Source: Macrostomum hystrix (taxonomy: Eukaryota; Platyhelminthes; Macrostomidae). Taken from it: DNA of 64,000 bases. The DNA is taken from assembly GCA_950097015.1 (NCBI GenBank), contig CATNEN010000037.1:2509501-2573500 (forward strand), read 5' to 3'. The notes below the pieces were generated by a model. That model had not been told where the DNA came from. It saw only the letters and a program-made list of their open reading frames with translations, and made no database searches. Of the stretch, positions 33,691 to 44,910 are shown one piece after another (within the stretch, counting starts at the first letter, position 1; each line of letters begins with the position of its first letter). The translations under genes and the position numbers were made by a program.

Positions 33691-34815
33691 CAGATGTTTA
33701 ACCTGCACATTTATAAACACATTTGGGGATATTAGCATTTACTAGTAACTGCACATCGGGTATCTGTTATATGTTATAACTCGTATTAAGGTTTTGAATG
33801 CAAATAAGAAATTTGTTTGGAACTGATTGTTCATACATATCATACATAATGCGCTTTTTGGATTTATGGTACCGTTAAGGTCAGACTTTTAAACTGGAAA
33901 TTAATATACCAGTGGAATTCGTAAGCTTTGAAAAGCTCTGGCATATTTATTTTGCTAATTAGTAGCTTCCTTAGCAACAGAAACTTGCTCAAAATCTATG
34001 CGGGCTAGCCAATGGACCCAATATTGTGAGCTGAGAAGCTTCTTGCGATTGAGTTAACTTTTATTGCTGCATTGCATCTTGTGAGAAGCCGGCGATTCTA
34101 AGAAAAGCTAGCTCAGAGAATGAGTTGCTGGCTCCTCCAAGTCGTGGAATATTGATCCCTTGTCGCTGGGTCTAGGCGTGGGAACTGCGCTTTGCCATTT
34201 TCTCGCATTCACTTACTACTCTCGCTTATTTTTTAATTGAGCATGGGAACTGCATCCAAGCCTGCGGCTGACCATATTTGGTCAAAATTAGGTTTGCGTT
34301 CTGAGCGCAAATTAACTCCAAAATGAATCAGAGATGGAGATGTTGACACTGACGGTGTTTCAAGGTGTGCTACATAAAATGCAAATAGCTCGTACATTTT
34401 TAGTTTATAGCATCGAAAGACCATAAAATCTCGCCTACCATCTAATAGGTCGTACATCTGTGAACAATTTGTTCATTTTTTCTTGGGTAACAAAAGGAAC
34501 AACTCGCAGTGGTTAGCTAGCTGTCCTAGTTGACCGCAGCATCCGTGCCTATTGGAAAATTAAAGAAATGATGAGCTTATTGAGTAACTCCTACAAAAAA
34601 TGGACTCCCTTGCACATTGTTTCCTGTTTCTCAGGTACGAGTAATATTACATTTTCTTGCCCATTCGATACACACGAAATACGAGCTAGTTAGAATTTTC
34701 AGGGTTAACCTTTCCTTTTGAATTCGTTCGTTCTCATTCAATAGGGAATGGGTCACTCTCTCCACTTCATCGTTACCATGGCAACAAGCAGAACAGGCTT
34801 CGCCCGGCTTGGCTC
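33691..34815. other. Intergenic sequence upstream of the intermediate filament gene
   Basis: No gene or tandem array seen. Two copies of TCGTACAT near 34,390 and 34,450, and the octamer TACGAGTA at 34,636, are noted under findings. The last part may hold enhancer sequence for the gene that follows, but nothing specific can be shown. Confidence 0.4.
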
Positions 34816-34970
34816 TCATTGGCCAGCAACTGCATTGGAGTGAATGAGGGAAATCAAGGCGGCGGCAGTGGGGGTCGCGCCCCGCCCACCCGACTTTTTT
34901 CGGCTTTCAGTTCCCACGCCCCTGGCGCAGCGAATATAAAGGCCCGGCCTCTCCGCTGCCGACCAGTCGC
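34816..34970 (+). promoter_or_regulatory. TATA promoter of the intermediate filament gene
   Basis: Well-formed core promoter. It has an inverted CCAAT (ATTGG at 34818), a GC box CCCCGCCC at 34880 and TATAAA at 34935-34940. An initiator-like CCAGTC has its A at 34965, 30 bp downstream of the TATA start. The start codon at 35042 gives a 5' untranslated region of about 77 bp. Confidence 0.7.
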
Positions 34971-35041
34971 CCTGTTTCAACCGAGCCTCAAATCGGTCCT
35001 TTCTGTTCTAAGTCGACAACGCAGTCCTAGCAGTCGCCGCA

Positions 35042-38000
35042 ATGTCTAGCAAGAGTACTGTGAAGACAACTCAGTACACGACTAAGACGTCGAGCAGTAG
35101 CGGCTCTCGTGGCCCGATTTCTGCGCCTAAAACGGTCAGTGCAGGGTATTTTCCGTTGCGCTATTGGTAGATTCGCGCCAAATCCCACAGGTCCATCCCG
35201 ATTCCCGTCCATCTCCAGGTGGTCATCAACCGAACCCTGCCCGGCTTCGGTATGGGCCGTGGCGGCGACTTTGTCGACTCCGTTAAGAGCGTCCGGGTGA
35301 CGCGCAGCTTCGCCTCGGCTGCGGGCGTCCACCAGACCGCTGCCGATGTGAACAACATGCTCAACGGACGCGAGAAGGAGAAGCGCGACATGCAGGAGCT
35401 CAACGAGAGGCTGGCCAGCTACATCGAAAAAGTGAGTTGTATACCCTTGCCAAAGCTGCGTTCTGCAGTGAGCCTGTTGTTGAAACCTGATCCCCGGTAT
35501 CGCTCGGTTGCTAGGTCCGCTTCCTGGAGGCGCAGAACAAGAAGCTCTCCAACGAGCTGCAGCAGCTCAAGGACCGCTGGGGCAAGGAGACGGAGCGGGT
35601 GAAGGTCACTTACGAGACCGAGCTGAACCAGCTGCGGAAACTGCTGGGCGACTCGGACAAGTACAAGGCCGACTCCGAGGTGCGCATCTCTTCTCTGGAG
35701 GACCAGCTCAATGAGCTGCAGGTTCTGTGAGTGCAAAAATATTCAAGGCTGAACAATTCCAGCAGACGAACTGCAATTGTCTTATACTGACAGTTTTAAC
35801 TAAACATTTTTTCTTCGCCAGTCTGGACGAGGCCAACAGGCAGCACCAGGTCGACCATGACACCATCGACAAGCTCAATCAGCAGCTAGCCGACTACGAC
35901 GGCGAGATTTCGCTGCTGCGTCGTCGGGTTGCCACCTTCGACGATGAGCGCACTCGCGACCAGAAGGAGCTCAAGCGGCTGCGAGACGAAGTCAACAGGC
36001 TGCGCGTGGTGAGTTTCAGCGGGCGCTCGCAGTGACTCTTAGATAATGCTGATATCTTCATAATACAAATAGGCTGCAGGCACTAAATTCCTTATTGCTT
36101 CAGTTCACTCAGCTGTAAAATGAGTGCCTGTATTTTAACAATAGAAAGACAATAGCATGTATTAACAATAGCATGTGTTAACAATAGCATGTGTTAACAA
36201 TAGCATTTGTTAACAATAGCATGTATTAACAATAGCATGTATTAACAATAGCATGTATTAACAATAGCATGTATTAACAATAGCATGTATTAACAATAGC
36301 ATGTGTCAACAATAGCATGTATTAACAATAGCATGTATTAACAATAGCATGTATTATTAACAATAGCATGTATTAACAATAGCATGTATTAACAATAGCA
36401 TGTATTAACAATAGCATGTATTAACAATAGCATGTATTATTAACAATAGCATGTATTAACAATAGCATGTATTAACAATAGCATGTATTAACAATAGCAT
36501 GTATTAACAATAGCATGTATTAACAATAGCATGCATTAACAATAGCATGTGTTAACAATAGCATGTATTAACAATAGCATGTATTAACAATAGCATGTAT
36601 TAACAATAGCATGTATTAACAATAGCATGTATTAACAATAGCATGTATTATTAACAATAGCATGTATTAACAATAGCATGTATTAACAATAGCATGTATT
36701 AACAATAGCATGTATTAACAATAGCATGTATTAACAATAGCATGTGTCAACAATAGCATGTATTAACAATAGCATGTATTAACAATAGCATGTATTATTA
36801 ACAATAGCATGTATTAACAATAGCATGTATTAACAATAGCATGTATTAACAATAGCATGTATTAACAATAGCATGTATTATTAACAATAGCATGTATTAA
36901 CAATAGCATGTATTAACAATAGCATGTATTAACAATAGCATGTATTAACAATAGCATGTATTAACAATAGCATGCATTAACAATAGCATGTGTTAACAAT
37001 AGCATGTATTAACAATAGCATGTATTAACAATAGCATGTATTAACAATAGCATGTATTAACAATAGCATGTATTAACAATAGCATGTATTATTAACAATA
37101 GCATGTATTAACAATAGCATGTATTAACAATAGCATGTATTAACAATAGCATGTATTAACAATAGCATGTATTAACAATAGCATGTATTAACAATAGCAT
37201 GTATTAACAATAGCATGTGTTAACAATAGCATGTATTAACAATAGCATGTATTAACAATAGCATGTATTATTAACAATAGCATGTATTAACAATAGCATG
37301 TATTAACAATAGCATGTATTAACAATAGCATGTATTAACAATAGCATGTATTAACAATAGCATGTATTAACAATAACATGCATTAACAATAGCATGTGTT
37401 AACAATAGCATGTATTAACAATAGCATGTATTAACAATAGCATGTGCTAACAATAGCATGTATTATCAATAGCATGTATTAACAATAGCATGTATTATTA
37501 ACAATAGCATGTATTAACAATAGCATGTATTAACAATAGCATGTATTAACAATAGCATGTATTAACAATAGCATGTATTAACAATAGCATGTATTAACAA
37601 TAGCATGTATTAACAATAGCATGTATTAACAATAGCATGTATTAACAATAGCATGTATTAACAATAGCATGTATTAACAATAGCATGTATTAACAATAGC
37701 ATGTATTAACAATAGCATGTATTAACAATAGCATGTATTAACAATAGCATGTGTTAACAATACTTGCATTTTTATTTTTTCTGTCTGTCCTAAAAATTCA
37801 ACCAATCGTTATAAATAATCCAGACAAGCAATTGCTTATATTAATAACTATTTATTTTTCAGGACCTGGATACTGAGACGCTGAACCACATCAACGCTGA
37901 GAACGACGCCCAGTCGTTGCGTGAGCAGCTGGAGTTCATGAAGCAGATCCACGAGTCGGTGAGCGCCTTTGTTTGCGTTATCAACTTTTTAGTTTTCTAG

Positions 38001-40455
38001 AAATGCTTTTAGCAGACGCAGCGGGGACAGAGAAACTCTCGCGTGCATTTCTTTAGGAGCTGAAGGAGCTCGCTGCCCTGGCCTACCGGGACACCACCAG
38101 CGAGAACCGCGAATATTGGAAGAACGAAATGGCCCAGGCGCTGCACGAAATCCAGCGGGTCTACGACGACAAGATGGACGCCATGCGGTCGGAGATCGAG
38201 TCCCACTACAGCATGAAGGTGCAGGAGGCCCGGACCAACAACACCAAGGACAACATGGAGCTCGCCCACCTGCGCGAGGAGAACACTCGTATCAAGGGCC
38301 AGATGACTGACGCGCGCAACAGCATCCCAGTGCTTGAGGCTCGCATTGTCCAGCTGGAGAATCAGCTGGCTGAGCTGCGCCGCGACAAGGAGGAGGCGGA
38401 GCGCGACTGCGAGATGGAGAAGGGCCGCCTCCGCTCCGACTTGGCCGGCACCCAGGCCACCCTGGAGGGCTACGTCAAGGAGCTGCAGACGCTGATGAAT
38501 GCCAAGTTGAGTCTCGAGCTGGAGATCGCCGCCTACAGGAAGCTGCTGGAGGGAGAGGAGAGCAGGTAGGCCATTGCCTAGGCGAAAACCTAGAATCTCA
38601 CTCTAACACTGGTTGCACTTCTATCTAGATATTTTACTTAACAGTTGAAGATAAATTCTCATTTAAATTGAACTCAATAACCATTTTATAAAAAAATATG
38701 CCATCAACCCAACAGCTGACATACCTATCCTAGCAGGTGAAATCCCTATCCTAACAGGTGAAATCCCTATCCTAACAGGTGAAATCCTTATCCTAACAGA
38801 TGAAATCCTTATCCTAGCAGGTGAAATCCCTATCCTAACAGGTGAAATCCTTATCCTAACAGGTGAAATCCTTATCCTAAAAGTGTAAACTCTTTATCTA
38901 ACAAGTATTGCCCAGTCTAACAGGTGACAACTCTATTGTACACCTGCAGACTGACCCAGCAGAATCGCACCAGCGATTTGCTATCGAAGAAGTCTTCAAC
39001 CGTTGAGACTCGCTCATACGCTGTCGAGCAGCAGGCGGTGCATCAGGGACAGAGTGAGTAATGAGCTTTGCCTATGCAGTTTAGGAAATAATTTTATTCC
39101 GTTACATTTTTGCATAAAGTTATCAAATTTGTCTGTCTGAGCCAATGTGATGGTGCATCTCTGCACCGCCACCCCGTCACTGCAGTGAGCCAGATCAAGG
39201 GCGAGATGTCCGCCAAGACCACCTACCAGCGCACCGCCAAGGGCAACATTAGCATCCAGGAGTGCTCGGCTGATGGAAAATTCATCCTACTTGAGAACAC
39301 CGGGAAGAAGGCATGTCCATGAAGCAATATGAAACAATATAAAAAAATTGAAAGCAGTCATAACAGTTTAGTGTCTGAACCCATTGCAGAAGGAGGACAT
39401 CAGCGGCTGGAGACTGTTGCGCAACATTGACAACGGCCGTCAGGTCATCAAGTTCACCGTGCCCAGCGGCGTCGTCTTGGGCGATGGGCCGAATAAGAAT
39501 ATCAAGGTGCGTCTGCATGCCATCACTCTCAGCTCCCTTCATCTCACTCTCAGCTCCCTTCATCTCACTCTCAGCTCCCATCATCTCACTCTCAGCTCCC
39601 ATCATCTCAAATTCAGCTCCCATCATCTCACTCTCAGCTCCCATCATCTCAAATTCAGCTCCCATCATCTCACTCTCAGCTCCCATCATCTCACTCTCAG
39701 CTCCCATCATCTCACTCTCAGCTCCCATCATCTCACATTCAGCTCCCATCATCTCACTCTCAGCTCCCACCATCTCACTCTCAGCTCCCATCATCTCACA
39801 TTCACCTCCCATCATCTCACATTCACCTCCCATCATCTCACATTCACCTCCCATCATCTCACATTCACCTCCCATCATCTCACATTCACCTCCCATCATC
39901 TCACATTCACCTCCCATCATCTCACATTCACCTCCCATCATCTCACATTCACCTCCCATCATCTCACATTCACCTCCCATCATCTCACATTCCGCTCCCC
40001 AAGCTCAGTGCGTAGAGTGTGTTCTCACACCCGCAGATCTGGGCTCGCGGCCTGAAACCGCCTGGATCTGACGATCTGGAGGCCACCGAGTCAAGCTGGG
40101 GCGTCGGCGCCAACATCAGCACCTCGCTGTACAACACGGAGGGAGAGGTTAGTAGGCTCCGAGTTGGCCCTTAATTCATTTAAACACTCAGAGAAACACT
40201 TGGTTCTCCATTTCTTCAATTCACACAGCTTTAAGATGGGTACCAGCATTAGCTGGGGTAAAAAATCGGTTTATCTGTGGCGGTCCCCAGTCCATGGACT
40301 GAACAGGTGTACGCAGCATGTGGATTACTGGGCTAAATCTGGCAAAAACTTATTTCAGCTGTCTTTTCTATCTGTCAATATAAAGTTTCCAATAATTTCT
40401 CTCATTCCAGGAGAGAGCCACTCACAACCAGAAGACTGTGTACTCGTCCAACTAA
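35042..40455 (+). CDS. Cytoplasmic intermediate filament protein with lamin-type tail
   Basis: Complete gene, 603 residues. The 11 coding exons are 35042-35134, 35219-35431, 35515-35726, 35822-36008, 37863-37958, 38057-38565, 38950-39053, 39186-39310, 39390-39506, 40037-40147 and 40411-40455. All phases agree. It forms coiled-coil filaments of the cytoskeleton. A Ser/Thr-rich head (1-81) is followed by the coil-1A motif LNERLASYIEKVRFLEAQNK. A long coil 1B and coil 2 follow, ending in LELEIAAYRKLLEGEESRL (about 420-438). The tail has a lamin-tail Ig-like domain (FILLENTGKKKEDISGWRLL, VIKFTVPSGVVLGDG, IWARG) at about 465-590. There is no nuclear localisation signal of the lamin type and no CaaX box (it ends VYSSN), so it is a protostome-type cytoplasmic protein, not a lamin. 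Intron 8 uses a GC donor. Introns 5, 6 and 9 hold tandem arrays. No frameshift seen. Confidence 0.96.
36085..36129 (+). mobile_element. SINE-like fragment abutting the 16-bp array
   Basis: CTTCAGTTCACTCAGCTGTA followed by AAATGAGTGCCTG resembles the segment CTTCAATTCACACAGCTTTA, AGATGGGTACC of the element at 40,210. It ends where the 16-bp array begins. The match is short, so the call is tentative. Confidence 0.35.
36130..37768. repeat. 16-bp tandem array in intermediate filament intron 5
   Basis: About 100 copies of AACAATAGCATGTATT, with 19-bp variants that add ATT (ATTATTAAC). Marker variants ATGTGTCAAC (36301, 36742) and ATGCATTAAC (36531, 36972), and several 19-mers, recur at a shift of 441 bp, which equals 24 units of 16 plus three of 19. 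This is a higher-order block duplication. The unit contains TATTAAC, a branch-point look-alike, followed by AATAG in the sense direction. Confidence 0.96.
38708..38930. repeat. 21-bp tandem array in intermediate filament intron 6
   Basis: About nine copies of a 21-bp unit containing CAGGTGAAATCCCTATCCTA, diverged at both edges (CCAACAGCTGACATACC on the left; AACAAGTATTGCCCAG on the right). Each unit reads CCTAACAG|GTGAAA in the sense strand, resembling a splice acceptor joined to a donor. Confidence 0.9.
39512..39995. repeat. 21-bp pyrimidine-rich array in intermediate filament intron 9
   Basis: About 22 copies of a 21-bp unit containing CTCCCATCATCTCACTCTCA. In the right half most units change CTCTCAG to CATTCAC, so the array has two homogeneous domains. 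It begins within about 10 bp of the exon-9 donor and ends about 40 bp before the exon-10 acceptor, so it makes up nearly all of the 530-bp intron. Open frames on both strands are artefacts. Confidence 0.95.
40210..40345 (+). mobile_element. SINE-like element, copy 3
   Basis: Plus-strand blocks CACACAGCTTTAAGATGGGT, CAGCATTAGCTGGGGTA and CCAGTCCATGGACTGAACAG in the order seen in copies 1 and 2. The tRNA-like head is missing or unrecognisable. It lies in intermediate filament intron 10. Confidence 0.55.
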
Positions 40456-41100
40456 AAGAAGAAGAACTTTTAAATTTGTGATAATCACAGCTGATTTTGA
40501 ATCTATTCACTCTTTACATTACAAACAATGCCACAGACACGGCACACAACTGAAATTAATCTTTAGTAAACAATTTTTTGTTTAGGAAGTAAGAAAATTT
40601 CTTTTCTGATCTAAAAATCCTCACATACTACTCACTTGCTGCCTTATTTCACTTTATTTTACTTGTAACATTAGTCTCTAGCTTTTAATCATCTATCAGA
40701 TGCTTAATCAATTTCTAATATTCCCTTTTCTAGTTTTTTTGTTTGACACAAAACGGAAGACAGACAGAATGTTTTCTGTCTGTCTGTAAGCAGTCTGTCA
40801 TGCCTGATGGTTAGTTTGGGGAGATCGAATGTTTATTATTATTATTATTGTATGACAGACTTCCTCTCCGAAAAAATATTTTAGAAAAAAAAGTTAGATT
40901 CGCAACAACACTAGCCCGCAGCAATCAATTAACTTCCTGTATTCATGTAACCTAACACATGCTTATTCAACTACTTAAAAGTACTGAGCTAAGCGTTTGC
41001 TGACTAGTTAAAACACAACTGCTACTGTCATCATTTTGGACTGAATACATTTGAGACATCTTTGTTTTACGTTCCACTTATTTTAATTCAGATTTTAACC
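40456..41100. other. Intermediate filament 3' untranslated region and intergenic DNA
   Basis: AT-rich sequence following the stop codon. No standard AATAAA was noticed soon after the stop, so the polyadenylation site is not placed. A short CAGACAGAATGTTTTCTGTC inverted repeat lies near 40,770. No further gene. Confidence 0.4.
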
Positions 41101-42030
41101 AAAACTCTCTCTACCTCACTCTACACTCTCTGTACCTCACTCTCCACTCTCTGTAACTCACTCTCCACTCTCTGTACCTCACTCTACACTCTCTGTACCT
41201 CACTCTCCACTCTCTGTACCTCACTCTACACTCTCTGTACCTCACTCTCCACTCTCTCTACCTCACTCTACACTCTCTGTACCTCACTCTACACTCTCTG
41301 TACCTCACTCTACACTCTCTGTACCTCACTCTACACTCTCTGTACCTCACTCTACACTCTCTGTACCTCACTCTCCACTCTCTCTACCTCACTCTCAACT
41401 CTCTGTACCTCACTCTCCACTCTCTGTACCTCACTCTACACTCTCTCTACCTCACTCTACACTCTCTGTACCTCACTCTACACTCTCTGTACCTCACTCT
41501 ACACTCTCTGTACCTCACTCTCCACTCTCTCTACCTCACTCTACACTCTCTGTACCTCACTCTACACTCTCTGTACCTCACTCTACACTCTCTGTACCTC
41601 ACTCTCCACTCTCTCTACCTCACTCTCCACTCTCTGTACCTCACTCTCAACTCTCTGTACCTCACTCTCCACTCTCTGTATCTCACTCTCCACTCTCTAC
41701 CTCACTCTCCACTCTCTGTATCTCACTCTCCACTCTCTGTACCTCACTCTCCACTCTCTCTACCTCACTCTACACTCTCTGTACCTCACTCTCCACTCTC
41801 TGTACCTCACTCTCCACTCTCTGTACCTCACTCTCCACTCTCTGTACCTCACTCTCCACTCTCTGTACCTCACACTCCACTCTCTGTACCTCACTCTCCA
41901 CTCTCTGTATCTCACTCTCCACTCTCTGTATCTCACTCTCCACTCTCTACCTCACTCTCCACTCTCTGTATCTCACTCTCCACTCTCTCTACCTCACTCT
42001 CCACTCTCTCTACCTCACTCTGCGCTCCCC
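41101..42030. repeat. 21-bp CT-rich intergenic array
   Basis: About 44 copies of a 21-bp unit such as CTCTGTACCTCACTCTACAC, all pyrimidine-rich on the plus strand. Variants are CTCTCTACC, ACTCTCCACT and GTATCTCAC. A few 18-bp units (CTCTCTACCTCACTC) occur near 41,690 and 41,945. The strong strand asymmetry (nearly purine-only minus strand) makes it a candidate for triplex or H-DNA structure. The 333-codon open frame is an artefact. Confidence 0.95.
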
Positions 42031-42559
42031 TGCCTCACTCAGTCATGCTGTCAGTCACATTAGGTTTCTTGCATTTTCTTTATCTGTACTAAAAATACAG
42101 AATACACTAAATTATAATAATCTGTCCAGCCTCTAAAAGCAAAGCAGGTGTGCCTCATTCATTCGGGCATAAGAAAGAATGAAGAATTAGCTGCTTCTGC
42201 GTCACCGCTTTCAATTGCAGTTCTGTAGTGGCTAGCTTGCAACAGCTAAATAGAGGGCAATCTACTGTCTTATAATTTAAGTCGAGACTTAAATTGCCAC
42301 TTGTCCCAGAGACCTTTCGCTGTATTTCTAGACAGCTCGGGGCTGTGGGGCTGCTGACGACAGGAAACTATTGTACAGCAATTTCTAATTCTCTATTTTT
42401 ATTTTACTTTGCTTTTTCACTATTTAAGGAATATAAAATTATTTCTATTTCTCTCTCTCTGTCTCTCTTTCGTGAGTATTGTGAGTCTATTGTGAGTATT
42501 CTATTGTATTTGAATTCGCGTGCCATGAAAGCACGCGCGAGCGAAAACGGCAACCACCT
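42031..42559. other. Intergenic spacer
   Basis: AT-rich with a short CTCTCTCTCTGTCTCTC stretch near 42,450. No gene or RNA recognised. Confidence 0.4.
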
Positions 42560-42690
42560 TGAGGGAGCATGAGGCGGGGCCTGCGAAACACTGCGACATT
42601 TACCATCTACTCATATTCCTATATATTTAGTTTAGTTCACAGTAGACTTCTGTTCTGTTTCTGTGGAAAATATTCTGACTAAACAGGTAA
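42560..42690 (+). promoter_or_regulatory. Promoter-like patch with possible leader exon
   Basis: Inverted GC box GGCGGGGC at 42573, TATATATT near 42,620, and a donor-like AAACAG|GTAATT at 42,686. Together these could be a promoter and short untranslated leader exon, possibly of the cadherin 3 kb downstream. No transcript evidence, so this is a hypothesis. Confidence 0.25.
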
Positions 42691-42941
42691 TTAAAGAAAT
42701 ATAATTTATAAATTTATTATTTAGCCACAGCCTCTCCCAGATGCAAATAACATTTAGGCTAAAAATGCTTCGTGACTACGAGTACGAACAAACACTTAGT
42801 AGTCACCTTGAGACTTAAAAATAATAGTAATATAACCCTACTTGAACACACAGACTAAGTCTGTGCTACCTGTGCCTAATTTGGTACTGTAGCCGCTGCA
42901 ACACAATTAATTTGCATATCATTTCATTTCCTTCTCAGCGA

Positions 42942-43028
42942 ACATGCTTAATTTAGGACTTGCTAATGGCTTATTCCAATTCTGTAAGTAACTGTACTTT
43001 AGTCTATGGGTTGATTCCACTAGTCGTT
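42942..43028. repeat. Duplicated flank, copy next to the 33-bp array
   Basis: AACATGCTTAATTTAGGACT, TGCTAATG, TGTAAG and AACTGTACTTTAGTCTATGG followed by GTTGATTCCACT occur here and again, in the same order and orientation, at 44,809-44,910. Differences are a handful of substitutions. Here the segment leads into an array of about 17 units; in the other copy it leads into a single unit. Confidence 0.88.
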
Positions 43029-43595
43029 CAGTGGATGCTCAACAGATTCCACTGGTCCTTCAGTGAATGCATCGACGGATTCCACTGGTCCGTCAGCGAA
43101 TGCATCGATGGATTCCCACTGGTCCGTCAGCGAATGCATCGATGGATTCCACTGGTCTTTCAGTGGATGCATCAACCGATTCCACTGGTCTTTCAGTGGA
43201 TGCATCAACCGATTCCACTGGTCCGTCAGCGAATGCATCGACGGATTCCACTGGTCCTTCAGTGGATGCATCGACGGATTCCACTGGTCCTTCAGCGAAT
43301 GCATCGATGGATTCCACTGGTCCTTCAGTGGATGCATCGACGGATTCCACTGGTCCTTCAGCGAATGCATCGATGGATTCCACTGGTCCTTCAGTGAATG
43401 CATCGGCGGATTCCACTGGTCCTTCAGTGGATGCATCGGCGGATTCCACTGGTCCTTCAGTGGATGCATCGACGGATTCCACTGGTCCTTCAGTGGATGC
43501 ATCAACCGATTCCACTGGTCCTTCAGTGGATGCATCAACCGATTCCACTGGTCCTTCAGTGGATGCATCAACCGATTCCACTGGTCTTTAAGAGG
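43012..43595. repeat. 33-bp intergenic tandem array
   Basis: About 17 copies of a 33-bp unit containing TCCACTGGTCCTTCAGTGGA and TGCATCGACGGAT. Variants are GTCAGCGAATGC, TCAACCGAT and TCGGCGGAT. Open frames exist in several frames on both strands because the unit is a multiple of three with few stops. The encoded peptides (for example ASTDSTGPSVD) are low-complexity and I see no start or splice context for a gene. Confidence 0.94.
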
Positions 43596-43599
43596 TCCT

Positions 43600-44805
43600 T
43601 AACTGTAATACTATTTATTGAAGACACCCAGGTTAAATATAAGGTCAAGTGAAATATATTTACTCGAGTACTGAAGTTTTTTGGTACAATTTTTAAAAGC
43701 ACTGGAAGGCATCATACTATTGTCAAATGCAACTATTACCGCCTCAAGCTTATCAAAACACCCAAGAAAATTCAGTCGACAAATAAGCTAAAAACTGTCA
43801 AACAATAGACCGCGCCTGCTTTAACAAAAACCTGTGTGCTCGTGCTTGCTTGACCCCCTATCTTTCTATCTCACATTGCTTCATATACACTCGTACGAGC
43901 TACATTCCATAGAAGTCATTCGGTTGCTGTTTAGGTTTCTCAGCCTGCCCACAAAATGACCTGATGAGGCATGCAGTGCAGTTTCTATAGTTAGACCAGA
44001 CAAGCGGCTCAATTCAATTCCATTTTGTATTCTTTCATGGCCACAGTGTCTCTCAAGAGCTCCGCACGTGAGGCGCGGCCTTACTTCTTTAGAAAATCTT
44101 TTTATCTATCTTTGAGCCCATTTGAGTCTTAGAGATGGCCTGAAGCGGTGACGCCCTTCTCTAAATGACAGCTGAAGCCTTGCAACATAATTTCGGAGCC
44201 TCGACATAAGACCTGTCCTCCTAGTATCATCGAAAAGCAGTACTGTGTCAGAGTGGAGCATTGTATGGAATTCAGACTGGCAGCCTGTCGCATTGCTAGC
44301 GGCGGCAAAAGTGTCCCATATTTGGTGTAAACAGTTGCTATATACATTGCCTTTGTTTCAGGTTATTTTTCTGCGACAATTTGTAGTTATACTATCAGAA
44401 CTTAGTGACTAAAAAGATAAAATCAAGAAAAGAAAAGAAACCGCTACAGTTAAGGATGAAGGGGGAAACCTTTACCTCAGAGTCATTAACAGAGGCACCT
44501 GATCACGCACAGGTACGCGACACTGCGGACTGGCCGCACTTTTCCTTTTAAAATCCGAGGGTGGCACCTTTCGCTGAGCTAGAGGTACGTTTTTTACACC
44601 CCACTACTCGTACTTCAAAATTGTTGTTTCCCGCCAATCGAAGCTCACATTAAATTATCTTGCATCATCTTCTGTTAGGGAGGTTTCTTCTTATCTTGTC
44701 CTTAATTTAATGTACGAGTAAGTAGAATGGCAATAGCACGGTTTCCTTATTCAACTCGCTTCAGACCACAAGTCATTTAACTGACACGGTTCTGGACACA
44801 CAAGT
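43600..44805. other. Intergenic spacer, no gene seen
   Basis: Unique sequence between the two duplicated flanks. No exon-like frame, tandem array or RNA gene. Contains two of the TACTCGTA/TACGAGTA octamers (44605, 44713). Confidence 0.4.
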
Positions 44806-44808
44806 TCG

Positions 44809-44910
44809 CAACATGCTTAATTTAGGACTTGCTAATGACTAAGTACAATTTTGTAAGCAACTGTACTTTAGTCTATGGGTTGATTCCACTGGTCCTTCAG
44901 TCGATGCATC
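44809..44910. repeat. Single-unit partner of the 33-bp array locus
   Basis: About 90 bp matching 42,942-43,028, followed by just one unit GATTCCACTGGTCCTTCAGT, CGATGCATC, after which the sequence is unrelated. It looks like an unexpanded (or collapsed) copy of the same locus. Confidence 0.85.

Noticed and set aside
41062-42063. 333-codon Ser/Thr/Leu-rich open frame
   Set aside because: Pure translation of the CT-rich 21-bp array.
43020-43602. Open frames on both strands of the 33-bp array
   Set aside because: Several frames are open at once with low-complexity products. Expected for a multiple-of-three unit lacking stops.
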